Shown piece by piece: positions 33,439-43,932 of a stretch of 64,000 nt of DNA. The stretch's first letter is position 1; each line of letters opens with the position of its first letter. The stretch spans positions 186,001-250,000 of the forward strand of contig JADJPJ010000011.1 in assembly GCA_016713325.1 (NCBI GenBank). Direction: 5' to 3'. The translations under genes and the position numbers were made by a program. Below the pieces are notes generated by a model. It did not search any database. It was not told where the DNA came from and saw only the letters and a program-made list of their open reading frames with translations. The DNA is from Candidatus Flexifilum affinis. GTDB taxonomy: Bacteria; Chloroflexota; Anaerolineae; Aggregatilineales; Phototrophicaceae.

Positions 33439-36198
33439 TCAGCCCCTGTCGCCGCCCAGCTCGTGCCCGTACAGGGGCAGACCAGCCTCGGTGCGCAGGC
33501 TGTCACGCGCTGCCAGTCCTGTTGGCACCGCGCCCAGCTCGATCAGTTTGCTGAACAACTCGGCCGACCGATCAGGGTGCACGAAGATCTCGTAGGCGGT
33601 GCGCTCGCCGGTGTAGCCCGTGCGCGAGACGATCAGGTCGAAGCCGCCGACCGTCGCCCGCGTCACGCCGGCCCAGGCCAGCCCGCCGACGCGCTTCAGG
33701 TCGGCATCGCTGCCGCCGAGCGACTGCAAAATCGCCTTGCTCTGCGGACCTTGCAGGGCGATATCCACGCGCTGGTCTGCCCCGTGAGCCGGATCGCGCA
33801 GGTCACGCAGCGTGAGCGCACCGGCCTGACCGAAGGCGGCGCGCGGCTGCGTCATGCTGAGCGCCACTTCATTGCGCAGGGCGGCGTTGAGCCATGCCCA
33901 GTTCTTATCGTTGTTCGAGGCGTTGACCACCACCAGATAGTGATTTTCCGCCAGGTGGTAGATCATCAGGTCGTCCAGCGGCACGCCGTTCACATCGAGC
34001 AGGTAGGTGTAGTGCGATTGGCCGACGGCCAGCGCGGCCACATCGTTGGTGGTCATCGTGTCGAGGAAGGCCGCTGCCGCCGGGCCGCTCACGTCGAACA
34101 CGCCCATGTGCGACACATCGAAGATGCCGGCCTTGGTGCGCACCGCCAGATGCTCATTGGTCACCGAGTCGTACCACAGCGGCATTTCGTAGCCGGCAAA
34201 GGGCGCCATCTTCGCGCCGAACTGCTTGTGCAGGCTGTGAATGGGTGTGGTCTTGAGCGTCTCGGACTCAACTTCTTGCCACTTGAACATCGGACGGGCA
34301 GTGGCAGGCGGGGCGGTCGTGTTGTCGGCACTCATGCCGACGGTGTAGGGCTTGGTCGCAAAAGCGGCGTCGGGGTCGAAATTTGCGAAGCGCGCCGGGT
34401 CGGCCAGGGTGTGGACGGTCACGGCGACCGGGCCGGGCAGCTTGGCATAGGGATCGCTCGGATCAAAGAGCGCAAAGCCGTCGCTGAGCGCGCGCAGCCA
34501 GTCGGCGGTGCGGCCGGCGTTGGCCTGTAAGTGCAGCCACCACTCTCCGTTGAGCAGATGGACGAAGCCCTGCGCCAGCCGTTCGCCGTCCTGGTCGAGG
34601 ACGTAGGTCGACCGCTGCTCGCCCTCCGCCAGCGTAGACACGTCGGCAGTCAGCGCCGCCTGAAGGAACAGCCGCTCCGTGCCGGGCTCGACGGCGCGGA
34701 TGCGCAGCGACCGCCCTTCACTGGTCTGCTCGTCGATGTAGGTCACATGTGGGTAGGCCGTGGCGCCGGCCTCTGTGTCGATACCAACCGATGCCGCCAG
34801 ATCGCGCACCGCCAGGCGAGTCTTCTCCAGCACCTCGTAATCGACCTTGGCGCGGGGTTCGGGGCGCTTCTTGCCAGCGTAACTGAAGGGCACACAGGCC
34901 TGGAGCACATCGGCGATCAGGTTGGCCAGACGATCGATCTCGTCGAAGCCAAAACCGCGCTGGGTGATCCACGGCGTGCCCAGGCGGATGCCGCTGGCGC
35001 GCAGGGCTGATGGATCGCCAGGGATGGTGTTGCGGTTGAGGACGATGCCGGCCAAATCAAGAATGCGCGCCGCCATGTCGCCGCTGAGTGGGGTGCCATC
35101 CGGCCCGACGATATTCTTGCAGTCGACCAGCAGCATGTGCGTGTCGGTGCCGCCATAGGCCACGCGCAGATCACGCGCGGACAGCGACTCCGCCAGACGT
35201 TTGGCGTTGGCGATCGTCTGGTGCTGGAGCGCCTTGAACTTGTCGGTCGTGGCGATCTTCAGCGCCGTCGCCAGCGCGGCGATCTGGTTGACGTGCGGGC
35301 CACCCTGTTCGCCAGGAAAAACCCCGCGATCGACTTTGGAGGCGATATCTGCCCGGTGGGTGATGATGACCGCGCCGCGCGGGCCGTTGAGCGTCTTGTG
35401 CGTGGTGAAGCTGACGACGTCGGCGATGCCCACAGGAGAGGGGTAAGCGCCTGCCGCGATGAGCCCGGCGACGTGCGAGACGTCGGCCATAAGCAGTGCG
35501 CCGGAGGCGTCGCAGATTGCCCGGAACTTGGCCCAGTCTGGCGCCCAGGGGTAGCTGGTGTAACCGGCGATGATGATCTTGGGGCGAATCTCCATCGCCT
35601 GTTCCATGATCACCTCGTAGTCGAGCAGTTCGGTGTGCGGATCGACAGTGTAGCCAACCGCCTTGTACTGTTTGCCGCTGCGCGCTACCGGACTGCCGTG
35701 GGTCAGGTGGCCGCCGACCAGCAGGTCCATGCCCATAAAGGTGTCACCGACATTCATCAGCCCGGTGAAGATGGCGCTGTTGGCCGGCGCTCCGCTCAGA
35801 GGCTGCACGTTGACGTAGAGTTTATCGGCCGGATACTGCGGTGTGGCGAAGACCTCGGCCGCCCGCCGCCGCGCCAGCGCTTCAATGATGTCGGCGTATT
35901 CTGTGCCTTTGTAGTAACGCTTGTCGGCCTTGCGGCGGTACTCCGGCAGGCGCAGATCGTAGTCGAGGATTTCCTCCTGGGACATGCTGCGCGTTTCGTC
36001 CAGAGGGTAGCCTTCGGCGTACAGATTGTGAAAAGGCGACATCAGCGCCTCGCGTACCGCGTAGGGTACGGTGCTTTCAGAAGGGATCAGGATCAGATAC
36101 CGTTCCTGACGGGCTGTCTCCTGACGAATCAGCTCGGCGACATCGGGATCGACATCGGCAAGCGGACCCCGCACCAGGTAATCCTGCTGTTGGGACAT
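33439..36198 (-). CDS. glyA: Serine hydroxymethyltransferase fused to aminomethyltransferase GcvT
   Basis: Residues 1-445 form a serine hydroxymethyltransferase with the PLP lysine K268 in SFTTHKTLNGPRGA. Compared with standard GlyA there is an insertion of about 25 residues between AEGYP and KRYYKGTEYAD (about 65-92). Residues 450-645 are a linker domain I do not recognise. From about 650 a GcvT (T-protein) domain begins (FGAKMAPFAGYEMPLWYDSV, VRTKAGIFDVSHMG). Both activities use tetrahydrofolate and glycine/serine one-carbon units, so the fusion would channel methylenetetrahydrofolate. The frame ends early because of a likely one-base shift. The other glycine cleavage genes are not in the window. 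Confidence 0.9.
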   Translation of the reverse strand: MSQQQDYLVRGPLADVDPDVAELIRQETARQERYLILIPSESTVPYAVREALMSPFHNLYAEGYPLDETRSMSQEEILDYDLRLPEYRRKADKRYYKGTEYADIIEALARRRAAEVFATPQYPADKLYVNVQPLSGAPANSAIFTGLMNVGDTFMGMDLLVGGHLTHGSPVARSGKQYKAVGYTVDPHTELLDYEVIMEQAMEIRPKIIIAGYTSYPWAPDWAKFRAICDASGALLMADVSHVAGLIAAGAYPSPVGIADVVSFTTHKTLNGPRGAVIITHRADIASKVDRGVFPGEQGGPHVNQIAALATALKIATTDKFKALQHQTIANAKRLAESLSARDLRVAYGGTDTHMLLVDCKNIVGPDGTPLSGDMAARILDLAGIVLNRNTIPGDPSALRASGIRLGTPWITQRGFGFDEIDRLANLIADVLQACVPFSYAGKKRPEPRAKVDYEVLEKTRLAVRDLAASVGIDTEAGATAYPHVTYIDEQTSEGRSLRIRAVEPGTERLFLQAALTADVSTLAEGEQRSTYVLDQDGERLAQGFVHLLNGEWWLHLQANAGRTADWLRALSDGFALFDPSDPYAKLPGPVAVTVHTLADPARFANFDPDAAFATKPYTVGMSADNTTAPPATARPMFKWQEVESETLKTTPIHSLHKQFGAKMAPFAGYEMPLWYDSVTNEHLAVRTKAGIFDVSHMGVFDVSGPAAAAFLDTMTTNDVAALAVGQSHYTYLLDVNGVPLDDLMIYHLAENHYLVVVNASNNDKNWAWLNAALRNEVALSMTQPRAAFGQAGALTLRDLRDPAHGADQRVDIALQGPQSKAILQSLGGSDADLKRVGGLAWAGVTRATVGGFDLIVSRTGYTGERTAYEIFVHPDRSAELFSKLIELGAVPTGLAARDSLRTEAGLPLYGHELGGDRG

Positions 36199-36321
36199 GA
36201 AGAGTTCCTTATCCGAATTTATGCCAAACAGATTGATTTTATCGCAGGGTAGAGCTTGACGCGACCATCCATGGTGTCCAATGAGGCGTCAGATGTCTAC
36301 CGCCGGTGAGTAGCCGCGCGT

Positions 36322-38610
36322 TCACTGGCTTTTCGTTGACGCCGGCAGACAGACGATGAACGTGGTGCCGACCCCAACGACGCTCTTGAATTCGATGGTG
36401 CCGCTGTGCATTTCGATGACCTCTTTGACTAGCGACAGGCCCAGCCCGGTGCCTGGGATGTTGCCGACGTTCTCGCCGCGATGAAACGGCTCGAAAAGGT
36501 GTTTTTGGTCGCTCTCGGGAATGCCGATGCCACAATCCTTCACGGTCAGCTTGACACCCCGCCCATCGTGATCCAGAGTGACGTTCACCGGCGCACTGCC
36601 ATCTGAATACTGAATGGCGTTGGCGACGAGGTTGAGGACGGCGATGCGCATCAGGCCGGAATCCACCAGCACTGTGATCGGAGGATCGGCGCAGACAAAG
36701 TCGACCGCACTCTGGCCGGGTGCCGGGGCGATTTCGTTCAGCCAGGCCCGACAGGCCGCATCGAGATCGATCGACTCAGGCTGGAAGCCTGCACGGCGCG
36801 CGCCGATGCGTGATAGTTCGAGCATATTGTTCATGATGCTCGTCAGGTAGTTGACCTGCCGGACGATCTTGTGCAGGTGCTCGTCCATCTGACTGTCGTT
36901 CATGCGCTGCCGGTAGGCCGTGAGCATCTCGGCCGAACTCAGGATGACTGCTAGCGGTGTTCGAAATTCGTGCGACGCCATCGAGACGAAGCGCGACTTC
37001 AGATTGTTCAGCTCCCGCTCTCTTTCCAGGGAGGTACGTAGAGTCGTCTCGGCGAGTTTTCGCTCGGTGATGTCGCGCGCCGAAATGATCATCTCTTCGA
37101 TGGCGCCTGTGTCTGGCGAACGCAATGCCCGACCCACCAGCTCCAGCCATACGTAATGCCCTGCGCGGTGCTCAAAGCGAATCGCCGCTTCGAGCGGCTG
37201 GGCCAGGTTGTTTCTGAAGGCAGTGAGCCAGTCCTTAAGCACGGCACGGTCGTCCGGGTGGAAGCGGTCGTAGCTGACAGTCAGCGCGAACGATTCCGGT
37301 GTTTCTCCAAGGATCGCCTGGCAAGACGGGGAGACATAGGTGATTCCGGTTTTCGAGATGCGCACGACGAGATCGCTGATGTTTTCCGCAAGCACGCGGT
37401 ATGCGGTCTCAGAGCGGAGCAGTGCAGTCTGCATGCGTTTCTGGGCCAGCAGCGTGCCAATGGTTCGGCTGTAGAGCGCTACAGTTTCGAGCAGGGGACC
37501 GGTGGCTTCGTGACCCTCTTTGCCGCTGGTGACCACAAGCCATCCCAGCCGTTCTGTCCCATTCAGCAAGACCCCTGCGGCATACCAGGCGACGTCGCTC
37601 TCCTGAAAGCCGACGTGCGTCGTGATCTCGGAGGAGAAGCTGAATCGTTCGGCGCTCTGGAAGGCCTGGTCCAGAATGCTGTACTTCGGAATGCGGAAAG
37701 CTACGCTGCGCTTCGAAACCAGTCTGCCATCGTCCGTCGTGCCATAGGTTCCGAGGGCGTGATCGGTCTCCGGGTCATACAGGTACAGCGCCGCTCGCTC
37801 AAATCCCAGCCGCTCAATCCCAAGTTCGACGGCGCGCAGAAAGAAGTCGTCGAGGTCCTCGACAGAGGTGAGTAGAATGCTGATCTCGTGCAGGGCTTTA
37901 AGGTTGTCGTGGAACTGCTTCTCGTCGCGCGCTTTGCTATCCAGGATGCGCGCGGCGTCCATCTGCTCGGCCGTGCGCTCGACCACTTTGCGTTCCAGAT
38001 CCGTCAGCAGATCGGAGTGGTCCAGGGCCAGGGCAGCGCAGCGCGCGATGTTTTCCAGTAAATCAACATCGTCTTCGCTGAAATGGTCGACGTCGGCGCT
38101 GTCGAGCATGAGCACGCCAAGGACCTGTTCGCGCGACTGGATCGGCAGACCTAAACTTGAGCGAACCCAGGCCGTGTCCGGCGTGATCATCCAGGAAGAG
38201 CAAAGCGCTGTGTCAGGTATGACGTAGGGGGTTTTCTGAACGCGGGCATGCTGGAGGCCGAAAAACTCGGCGGGCATATTCGATGTCCAGGTGAACTCCT
38301 CGCGATTGCGTGGAAAACCTCGAATGAATGCAGCGCGGGCGCTATCCTCTTCAAAGAGAGCAATGACCGCACTGTCAGCATCCGTAATGCGGAGTGCCGC
38401 ATCCAGGATCTGCTCCATGATTTGTCTGATATCGACCGAGGCGGTCAGTTCAATCAGCAGACCGCGTACAGCATCCGCTGCACGCTGCTGTCGGGTGGTC
38501 AGGTGGACACGCAGGGTACGATTTCCTCTGCTATTCAGCCTCTTGGCTGCTCTGGACGAGATGAAGCCATCCAATGCGTTGTCGCTCCCTGAAGTTCGTT
38601 GTGGGGGCAA
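36322..38610 (-). CDS. GAF-GAF-PAS sensor histidine kinase
   Basis: The 762-residue soluble kinase has a GAF domain (about 60-200), a second GAF-like domain (about 240-395), and a PAS domain with PAC tail (about 405-518, ending ARDITERK). HisKA follows with the phosphorylated H547 in SHEFRTPLAVI, and HATPase with N box (LVANAIQYS), G1 (DCGIGIP) and G2 (GTGLGLSL). No membrane helix is present, so it senses a cytoplasmic signal. The open frame begins at a TTG and a GTG at 38508 may be the true start. No response regulator lies next to it. Confidence 0.9.
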   Translation of the reverse strand: MPPQRTSGSDNALDGFISSRAAKRLNSRGNRTLRVHLTTRQQRAADAVRGLLIELTASVDIRQIMEQILDAALRITDADSAVIALFEEDSARAAFIRGFPRNREEFTWTSNMPAEFFGLQHARVQKTPYVIPDTALCSSWMITPDTAWVRSSLGLPIQSREQVLGVLMLDSADVDHFSEDDVDLLENIARCAALALDHSDLLTDLERKVVERTAEQMDAARILDSKARDEKQFHDNLKALHEISILLTSVEDLDDFFLRAVELGIERLGFERAALYLYDPETDHALGTYGTTDDGRLVSKRSVAFRIPKYSILDQAFQSAERFSFSSEITTHVGFQESDVAWYAAGVLLNGTERLGWLVVTSGKEGHEATGPLLETVALYSRTIGTLLAQKRMQTALLRSETAYRVLAENISDLVVRISKTGITYVSPSCQAILGETPESFALTVSYDRFHPDDRAVLKDWLTAFRNNLAQPLEAAIRFEHRAGHYVWLELVGRALRSPDTGAIEEMIISARDITERKLAETTLRTSLERERELNNLKSRFVSMASHEFRTPLAVILSSAEMLTAYRQRMNDSQMDEHLHKIVRQVNYLTSIMNNMLELSRIGARRAGFQPESIDLDAACRAWLNEIAPAPGQSAVDFVCADPPITVLVDSGLMRIAVLNLVANAIQYSDGSAPVNVTLDHDGRGVKLTVKDCGIGIPESDQKHLFEPFHRGENVGNIPGTGLGLSLVKEVIEMHSGTIEFKSVVGVGTTFIVCLPASTKSQ

Positions 38611-38675
38611 TTCACAGCTTAATTATGAGGCAGTTTTAGCGAATAAAGTATTAAGGATCTTCATGGTTTCCATAT

Positions 38676-40457
38676 TCAAACTTCCGCCCAGAGCTCCCTC
38701 ATCTCGGCGCTGGACTGCAATAGTTCGTCCAGCCGGCCGATGGCCTCGATCTTCCCATCCTTCAGCACGACGATCTGATCGGCGCGTCGCAGGGCGGCAG
38801 GGCGGTGAGACACCGCCAGGCAGGTCACGCCCTTCTGCGCTGCAAGACGTTCCCACAGCGCGTTTTCGGTGGCGACGTCGAGGGCGCTGGAGAGGTCGTC
38901 GAAGACCAGCAGCTCCGGCTGGCGGACGAACATGCGCGCCGCTGCTGTCCGTTGAACCTGACCCCCAGAAAGCCGCACGCCGCGTGCGCCTAGCTGTGTC
39001 TCAAGTCCATCGGCAAGATCGGCGACGGTCGCTTCCATGACCGCCGCGTGCAGCGCGCGGTTCAGGGCGCCGTCGTCATCGTCGCGGTCGAGAAGAATAT
39101 TATCCCGCAGAGTTTCGCTGAACAGGCGGGGAACCTGCGGTGTATAGGCGGCGTGCGGCGGTACGAGGAAATCGGCCGGCGTGTCGATTGGCCGTCCGCG
39201 CCAATGAAATAGACCGGACCGATAGGGCAGCAGCCCCAGCAGAGCGCGCAGAAGTGTCGTCTTGCCCGCGCCCACCCGGCCGGTGATCACCGTGAAGCTC
39301 CCCTGCGGCAGTACCAGAGCAATATCCTGCACCCCGGCCGCAGTCCCCGGATACGTGAAGTTGAGCCTTTCGACAGCCAGCAGCGGCGCGTCCGCATCCT
39401 GATCTAGCAGTGGCATGATCGGTCTTTGCGCTTCGTCAGCCACAGCCGTGATCGGCTGGAAAATAGTTTGAGCGGGTTCGTCAGGCGTCAGCGCCTCCAT
39501 ACGTTCGATGGCTACGCCCACGCCACGGTATCCGGTGATCATGCCGCTGACGTAGCCGACCACGAAGCTGAGCTGATCGAGGTAGTAGACGAAGAGGGCG
39601 AAATCGCCGACGCTGAATTCGCCACTGCGGATTATCTGCCCGCTGATCAAGAGGATCAGTCCGGTGGACAGGCTGATCGAGTTGTACGTGATGGAATTCA
39701 GGATCTCGCTGAAGACCTTGTCGCGGATGGCCGCGCGGGCGCGGTCTTTGTTCAGGCTGCCGAACCTGCCGACCACGCCGTCGACGGCGCCCGCCACCTG
39801 GATGGCTTGAGTTACGCCGAACATCTCGCCGAGGAAGCTGGCGATCCTGCCCACCTGTCGACGGGTTTCGCGCCGATTTTCCTGCACCTGCGTGGAGGCG
39901 ATGGCGGCCACGATGGCGATCAGCAGAAAGGGGAGGAGCCCAATCAAGGCAACGGGTGCATTGATCGCCAGCATGGAGACGACTGCGACGGCCGCGAACA
40001 CGACCTGACTGAGAATCCACTTGGCGCTGATCAGATAGTTGGACGGTTCCTGGGCGTCGCCCTGGAGCCGGCTGACGGCTTCGCCGGGCGATCCTGCGTA
40101 GGCCTGCGCGCCGGGCTGCCGGAAAATGCGTGCGAAAAGACTGTTGCGGACGTAAAGCTGCCCGGCGATGCCCATCCACGCCCCTGTCAGGGCGCCTCCG
40201 TAGCCGGCCAGGTTGCGGGCAATGCGTGCGACGAACAGCAGGGCGACGATGCTCCACACGTTCAGCCCGGCCTGTGTACTGCCGCTGATCCAATCGAAGA
40301 GGGCGCGGATCAACAGCGCCTGCGCCTGTATCAGGAGCATGAAGGCGATATCCAGGCTGAAGCTGAGCGCCGTGAGGGGGACGTTGCGACGGATCAGAAT
40401 CGCAAGGGCCTTCCATCCGGGGGTGACGTTACGCGGCGGTGAGGAGGTGGTCGTCAT
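38676..40457 (-). CDS. ABC exporter half-transporter with degenerate ATPase site
   Basis: The 593-residue protein has six membrane helices (to about 330) and an ATPase domain: [11 protein letters not shown] (Walker A), LSGGQ signature, [12 protein letters not shown] (Walker B) and SHRPAAL (H loop). The residue after the Walker B Asp is Asp, not the catalytic Glu, so its own ATP site should be weak. Its ATG overlaps the end of the partner gene by four bases. Together they form a heterodimeric exporter like TM287/288 or BmrCD, acting on drugs, lipids or peptides; the cargo is unknown. Confidence 0.92.
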   Translation of the reverse strand: MTTTSSPPRNVTPGWKALAILIRRNVPLTALSFSLDIAFMLLIQAQALLIRALFDWISGSTQAGLNVWSIVALLFVARIARNLAGYGGALTGAWMGIAGQLYVRNSLFARIFRQPGAQAYAGSPGEAVSRLQGDAQEPSNYLISAKWILSQVVFAAVAVVSMLAINAPVALIGLLPFLLIAIVAAIASTQVQENRRETRRQVGRIASFLGEMFGVTQAIQVAGAVDGVVGRFGSLNKDRARAAIRDKVFSEILNSITYNSISLSTGLILLISGQIIRSGEFSVGDFALFVYYLDQLSFVVGYVSGMITGYRGVGVAIERMEALTPDEPAQTIFQPITAVADEAQRPIMPLLDQDADAPLLAVERLNFTYPGTAAGVQDIALVLPQGSFTVITGRVGAGKTTLLRALLGLLPYRSGLFHWRGRPIDTPADFLVPPHAAYTPQVPRLFSETLRDNILLDRDDDDGALNRALHAAVMEATVADLADGLETQLGARGVRLSGGQVQRTAAARMFVRQPELLVFDDLSSALDVATENALWERLAAQKGVTCLAVSHRPAALRRADQIVVLKDGKIEAIGRLDELLQSSAEMRELWAEV

Positions 40458-42226
40458 GTCAGTACATTCTCGCCAAGGCGCAGCATCTGCGCGAATCCCG
40501 ACTGCGGATCGGCGGCCAGCGCGGCCCGCCGACCAAACTCGACGACCCGGCCGTTTTCCATCACCAGGATGTGGTCAACGCGCTCCAGGGTGACCAACCG
40601 GTGGGCGATCAGGAGTCCGGTGCGGCCATGCAGCAGCCGCTCAACGGCCCGCTCAATGCGTGCCTCCGTGATTGGGTCGAGGCGTGACGAGGCTTCATCC
40701 AGGATCACCACGTCAGGCTGCCGGAGCATGGCGCGGGCAAAGGCCAGGAGCTGTGCCTGTCCGGCCGACAGCCCCTGACTGCCGCTGCCAATGCGCGTGT
40801 CGAGACCTGCGGGCAGTTCTCGCAGCCACAATTCCAACTCCAGGCTGTGCAGCGCCTGAACGATTTGCTCGTCCTGGATAGTGGTGTCAAAGAAGGTCAG
40901 ATTCTCGCGGACGGTGCCTTCGAACAACTGCACATCCTGCGTGACCATCGTCACGCGCCGCCGTAGTGCGTCGAGATCGGCGGCGGGCAGGGGGACGCCT
41001 CCGAGCGTGACCTGACCATGCGCGGGGTCGTACAGGCGGAACAGCAGGCGGGCCAATGTCGACTTGCCGCTGCCGGTTCTACCCACCACGCCGAGCGTTT
41101 CGCCGGCCGGCAGATGGAAGGAAATCCCGTGCAGCACGGGCTGGTCAGCCTGGTAGCCAAAGACGACCTGATCAAAGGTCACCGCCAGGGCGCCGCGCGG
41201 CAGCGGCTGAGCCTGACCATCCTCCAGACGGGTAAGGGCGCTCCGCCTTTCGAGCAGGTCGATGACGCGTTCAACGCTGGCGCCGATCGTTTGCAGCCGC
41301 TCCACCTGATAGGACAGGTCGGTGAGCGGCTTGTTGAGCAGAATGATGTAATTCATCAGCAGATAGACGCCGCCAAGCGTCAGGGCGCCGCGTTCATGGA
41401 GGAGCGCGCCGCTGATGAAGGCCACTGCGAAGCCGGTGGTGAGAATCAGACCGCTCGTCGACTGAAAGAGGCTGTTGAAAAGCACGCTGCGCGACCAGCG
41501 CCGCCGCATCTCCTGATGCAGTGCGGCCAACCGGTCAAATACATGACGGGTGGCGCCATTGGCGCGCAGATCTTCGACGGCGGCCAGGCGCTCCTCGTTG
41601 AAGCCGGAGAGCTGCGCGTAGACCTCGCGGAGCTGCTTGGCTGGTTCAACGCCGATGCCGCGCATCCGGTACAGGATGGCGAGGGCGGCGGCGGCGAAGA
41701 TCAGATAGGCCAACCCGGCGCGGGTGTCCTCCAGGAAGATAGCGACCAGGATAACCGTCGCCAACAGCATGCTGCCGATGATGCGAATGAAGAACTGCGA
41801 GAAGAATTCAGTCAGCGCGGAAATATCGCCGTCCACTCGTTCGATCAGCTTGCCCGGCGACATCTCCTGAAAAAAGCCCATGTCCAGGTGAAGCACGTGA
41901 TGCAGCAGATCTTCGCGCAGGGCATTGGTCGCGGACCAGGCCACACGCTCGCCAAAATAGGTTGCCGCCAGGCTCAGTAACTGCTGAATGACTGCCAGGC
42001 CAATAAATGCCAGTGCCAGCGATGTCAACTGTGACCCTGTTGGATCGACGACCGCGCTTTCCGGCGATGTCGCCAGATCGATGGCGCTGCGTGTGATCTG
42101 AGGGATGAGGACCTGAAGGATGTTGCCGCTGAAGAGACAGATGGCGAGCAGGATGAACCGTCGGCGCAGAGGCCGGAGATAGCGTCCAAGGAGGTGGAAA
42201 TATCGTGACAGTGCTGAAGCGGGCAT
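40454..42226 (-). CDS. ABC exporter half-transporter with intact Walker B
   Basis: The 590-residue protein has six N-terminal membrane helices and an ATPase domain with [14 protein letters not shown] and [12 protein letters not shown] (catalytic Glu present). The H loop reads IAHRLVTL, and the signature is LSAGQ instead of LSGGQ. The changed signature faces the partner's ATP site in a heterodimer, so the pair has one full and one impaired site, as expected for asymmetric exporters. It is the first gene of the pair. Confidence 0.92.
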   Translation of the reverse strand: MPASALSRYFHLLGRYLRPLRRRFILLAICLFSGNILQVLIPQITRSAIDLATSPESAVVDPTGSQLTSLALAFIGLAVIQQLLSLAATYFGERVAWSATNALREDLLHHVLHLDMGFFQEMSPGKLIERVDGDISALTEFFSQFFIRIIGSMLLATVILVAIFLEDTRAGLAYLIFAAAALAILYRMRGIGVEPAKQLREVYAQLSGFNEERLAAVEDLRANGATRHVFDRLAALHQEMRRRWSRSVLFNSLFQSTSGLILTTGFAVAFISGALLHERGALTLGGVYLLMNYIILLNKPLTDLSYQVERLQTIGASVERVIDLLERRSALTRLEDGQAQPLPRGALAVTFDQVVFGYQADQPVLHGISFHLPAGETLGVVGRTGSGKSTLARLLFRLYDPAHGQVTLGGVPLPAADLDALRRRVTMVTQDVQLFEGTVRENLTFFDTTIQDEQIVQALHSLELELWLRELPAGLDTRIGSGSQGLSAGQAQLLAFARAMLRQPDVVILDEASSRLDPITEARIERAVERLLHGRTGLLIAHRLVTLERVDHILVMENGRVVEFGRRAALAADPQSGFAQMLRLGENVLT

Positions 42227-42278
42227 GAGTGCGTCCGTATAAGTGTATCTTAACTATACCTCTGGACATGAGCGTAAA

Positions 42279-42311
42279 CAAAAAAGAGACGGGTGCTCAG
42301 GCACCCGTCTC
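42279..42311 (-). terminator. Rho-independent terminator of the S1 gene
   Basis: On the minus strand GAGACGGGTGC pairs perfectly over eleven bases with GCACCCGTCTC around a CTGA loop and is followed by TTTTTT. It lies 24 bases after the S1 stop and before the exporter genes. Confidence 0.95.
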
Positions 42312-42334
42312 TCATCGCGTTGTTCGTGTACTGC

Positions 42335-43696
42335 TTAGCTTTCGGCGGGCGTCTCAGCCGGCGCTTCGGCACTGACTTCTTCGCCCTGCTCGGTCATTGG
42401 CGCCTCGGTCTGCGCTTCGGCACCGACCTCTTCGCCCTGCTCGGTCATTGATGCCTCGGTCGGCACGTCGACGCCGGCATCTTCGCTGTTCTCGTCCAGG
42501 GGCGCCTCATCAGACGCCGGCGGCGCGTCCGCCAGGCCATTGGCTTCGGCGGCAGCGGGCTGGCCGGCCTCGCCTTCCGCCGACATATCGGTGCCCCAAC
42601 GCTGCGTGAAGCCGACACGCCGCTTTTCCGGCTCAAGGTGGCTGATACGCAGCCCCAGGCGATCGCTCTTCTTCACGTAGCTGTACGGTTCTTTCAGAGA
42701 GCCGTCGCCCATCTCGCTGAGGTGGAGCAGTCCTTCGAGGCCATCGTCCAGCGCGACGAATGCGCCGAAGTCGACCACGTTGGTGACGGTGCCTTCCACC
42801 AACTGCCCCTCATGGTAGCGCGACTGCGCCACATCCCACGGATCAGGCAGGAGACGCTTGCGACTCAGGGCAATTCGATTGGTGTCCTTGTCCAGACTCA
42901 GAACATACACCTCGATATTGTCCCCAACCTTCAGAACGTCGCGCGGATGATCGACCCGGTGCCATGCCAGTTCGCTGACGTGAATCAGGCCGTCGGCACC
43001 GCCCAGGTTGACGAACGCGCCGAAATCGCGCAGGCCCGTCACCGTGCCGCGCACGATGTCGCCTTCCTTCAATTCGGATAGCAGACGCGCTTTCTGCTGC
43101 GCCCGCCATTCACGCTGCGCCTCGCGCTCGCTGAAGATCAGACGCCGACGGCTCTGATCCACTTCAATCACCTTGACAACCAGCCCTGTGGTAACCAGAT
43201 CGTCCCACGTGTCACGACTGCCCGAGGAGCCGGTTGTGATCAGGTGGGAACTGGGGATGAAACCTTCCAGCCGATTCCAGTTGACCAGAATGCCGCCGCG
43301 ATTGTGACCCTTGACTGTAACCTCGACCACGTCTTCCGTCTTGAGCAGTTCCCTGGCTTTTTCCCAGTCATACTGCTGCAACCCCATGTTGATCGAAACG
43401 ATGAGGTTGTCATCCTGATCCCGCGGGTTCATCACGTAGACCGGGATCTCTGCTCCGACCTTGAGGCTGTCGCGAAATTTCGGTTCGAGCCGTTCCAGAT
43501 CGCTTACCGGCACAATCCCATCACGTTTTGCGCCGAGATCGACGATGACTTCGCGGCGGTCAATCTGAAGAATGACCGCGCTCCTGATTTCACCACGTTG
43601 GGGTGGAAGGTATTCGAACGTCGATTCCAGGAGTTCACGAAATTCGTCCCCATAGGACTGACGATCTTGCTCGCTGCCGCTCTTTTCACTTGCCAT
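42335..43696 (-). CDS. rpsA: Ribosomal protein S1 (four S1 domains)
   Basis: The 453-residue protein has four S1 RNA-binding domains at about 38-105, 122-190, 207-275 and 292-360. Signature strands are VIVDLGAKRDGIVPVSDLE, VNLGGADGLIHVSELAWHRV and VDFGAFVALDDGLEGLLHLSEM. It binds mRNA leaders to help 30S initiation. It is shorter than the six-domain E. coli form but usual for Gram-positive-like and Chloroflexota members. The last 80 residues are an acidic, Ala/Glu-rich tail with a repeated unit. An AAGGTGAG site precedes the ATG. Confidence 0.95.
   Translation of the reverse strand: MASEKSGSEQDRQSYGDEFRELLESTFEYLPPQRGEIRSAVILQIDRREVIVDLGAKRDGIVPVSDLERLEPKFRDSLKVGAEIPVYVMNPRDQDDNLIVSINMGLQQYDWEKARELLKTEDVVEVTVKGHNRGGILVNWNRLEGFIPSSHLITTGSSGSRDTWDDLVTTGLVVKVIEVDQSRRRLIFSEREAQREWRAQQKARLLSELKEGDIVRGTVTGLRDFGAFVNLGGADGLIHVSELAWHRVDHPRDVLKVGDNIEVYVLSLDKDTNRIALSRKRLLPDPWDVAQSRYHEGQLVEGTVTNVVDFGAFVALDDGLEGLLHLSEMGDGSLKEPYSYVKKSDRLGLRISHLEPEKRRVGFTQRWGTDMSAEGEAGQPAAAEANGLADAPPASDEAPLDENSEDAGVDVPTEASMTEQGEEVGAEAQTEAPMTEQGEEVSAEAPAETPAES
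42361..42462. repeat. Tandem 51-base repeat in the S1 tail
   Basis: Two direct copies of a 51-base unit encode the 17-residue units EASMTEQGEEVGAEAQT and EAPMTEQGEEVSAEAPA. A more diverged copy may precede them. The unit keeps the reading frame, so copy number could vary between strains. Confidence 0.8.
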
Positions 43697-43826
43697 CTAT
43701 CACTCACCTTACGAAAGGAAATACAAGACCCGCCATCCCTGCAGGCGTCGGGTTTGTAAGCGCTTTTCAGCGACGCCACGACACTTCTATCGACAACCAA
43801 TGGGAATTATGCTGATCCTATCAATA

Positions 43827-43835
43827 ATTATAACA
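43827..43835 (-). promoter_or_regulatory. Extended -10 promoter upstream of rpsA
   Basis: On the minus strand TGT followed by TATAAT is a consensus extended -10 element, 130 bases before the S1 start. The long leader could allow autoregulation by S1, which is known in other bacteria. No clear -35 is seen. Confidence 0.55.
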
Positions 43836-43932
43836 GCGAACCATTGGTGAATGATTAATGCTCGGTTATTTTGCCCAAACCGCCGTCTAGCGTTCTCTGA
43901 AGCGTGTCCTGACCCGGTCTGGTTGACGATGT

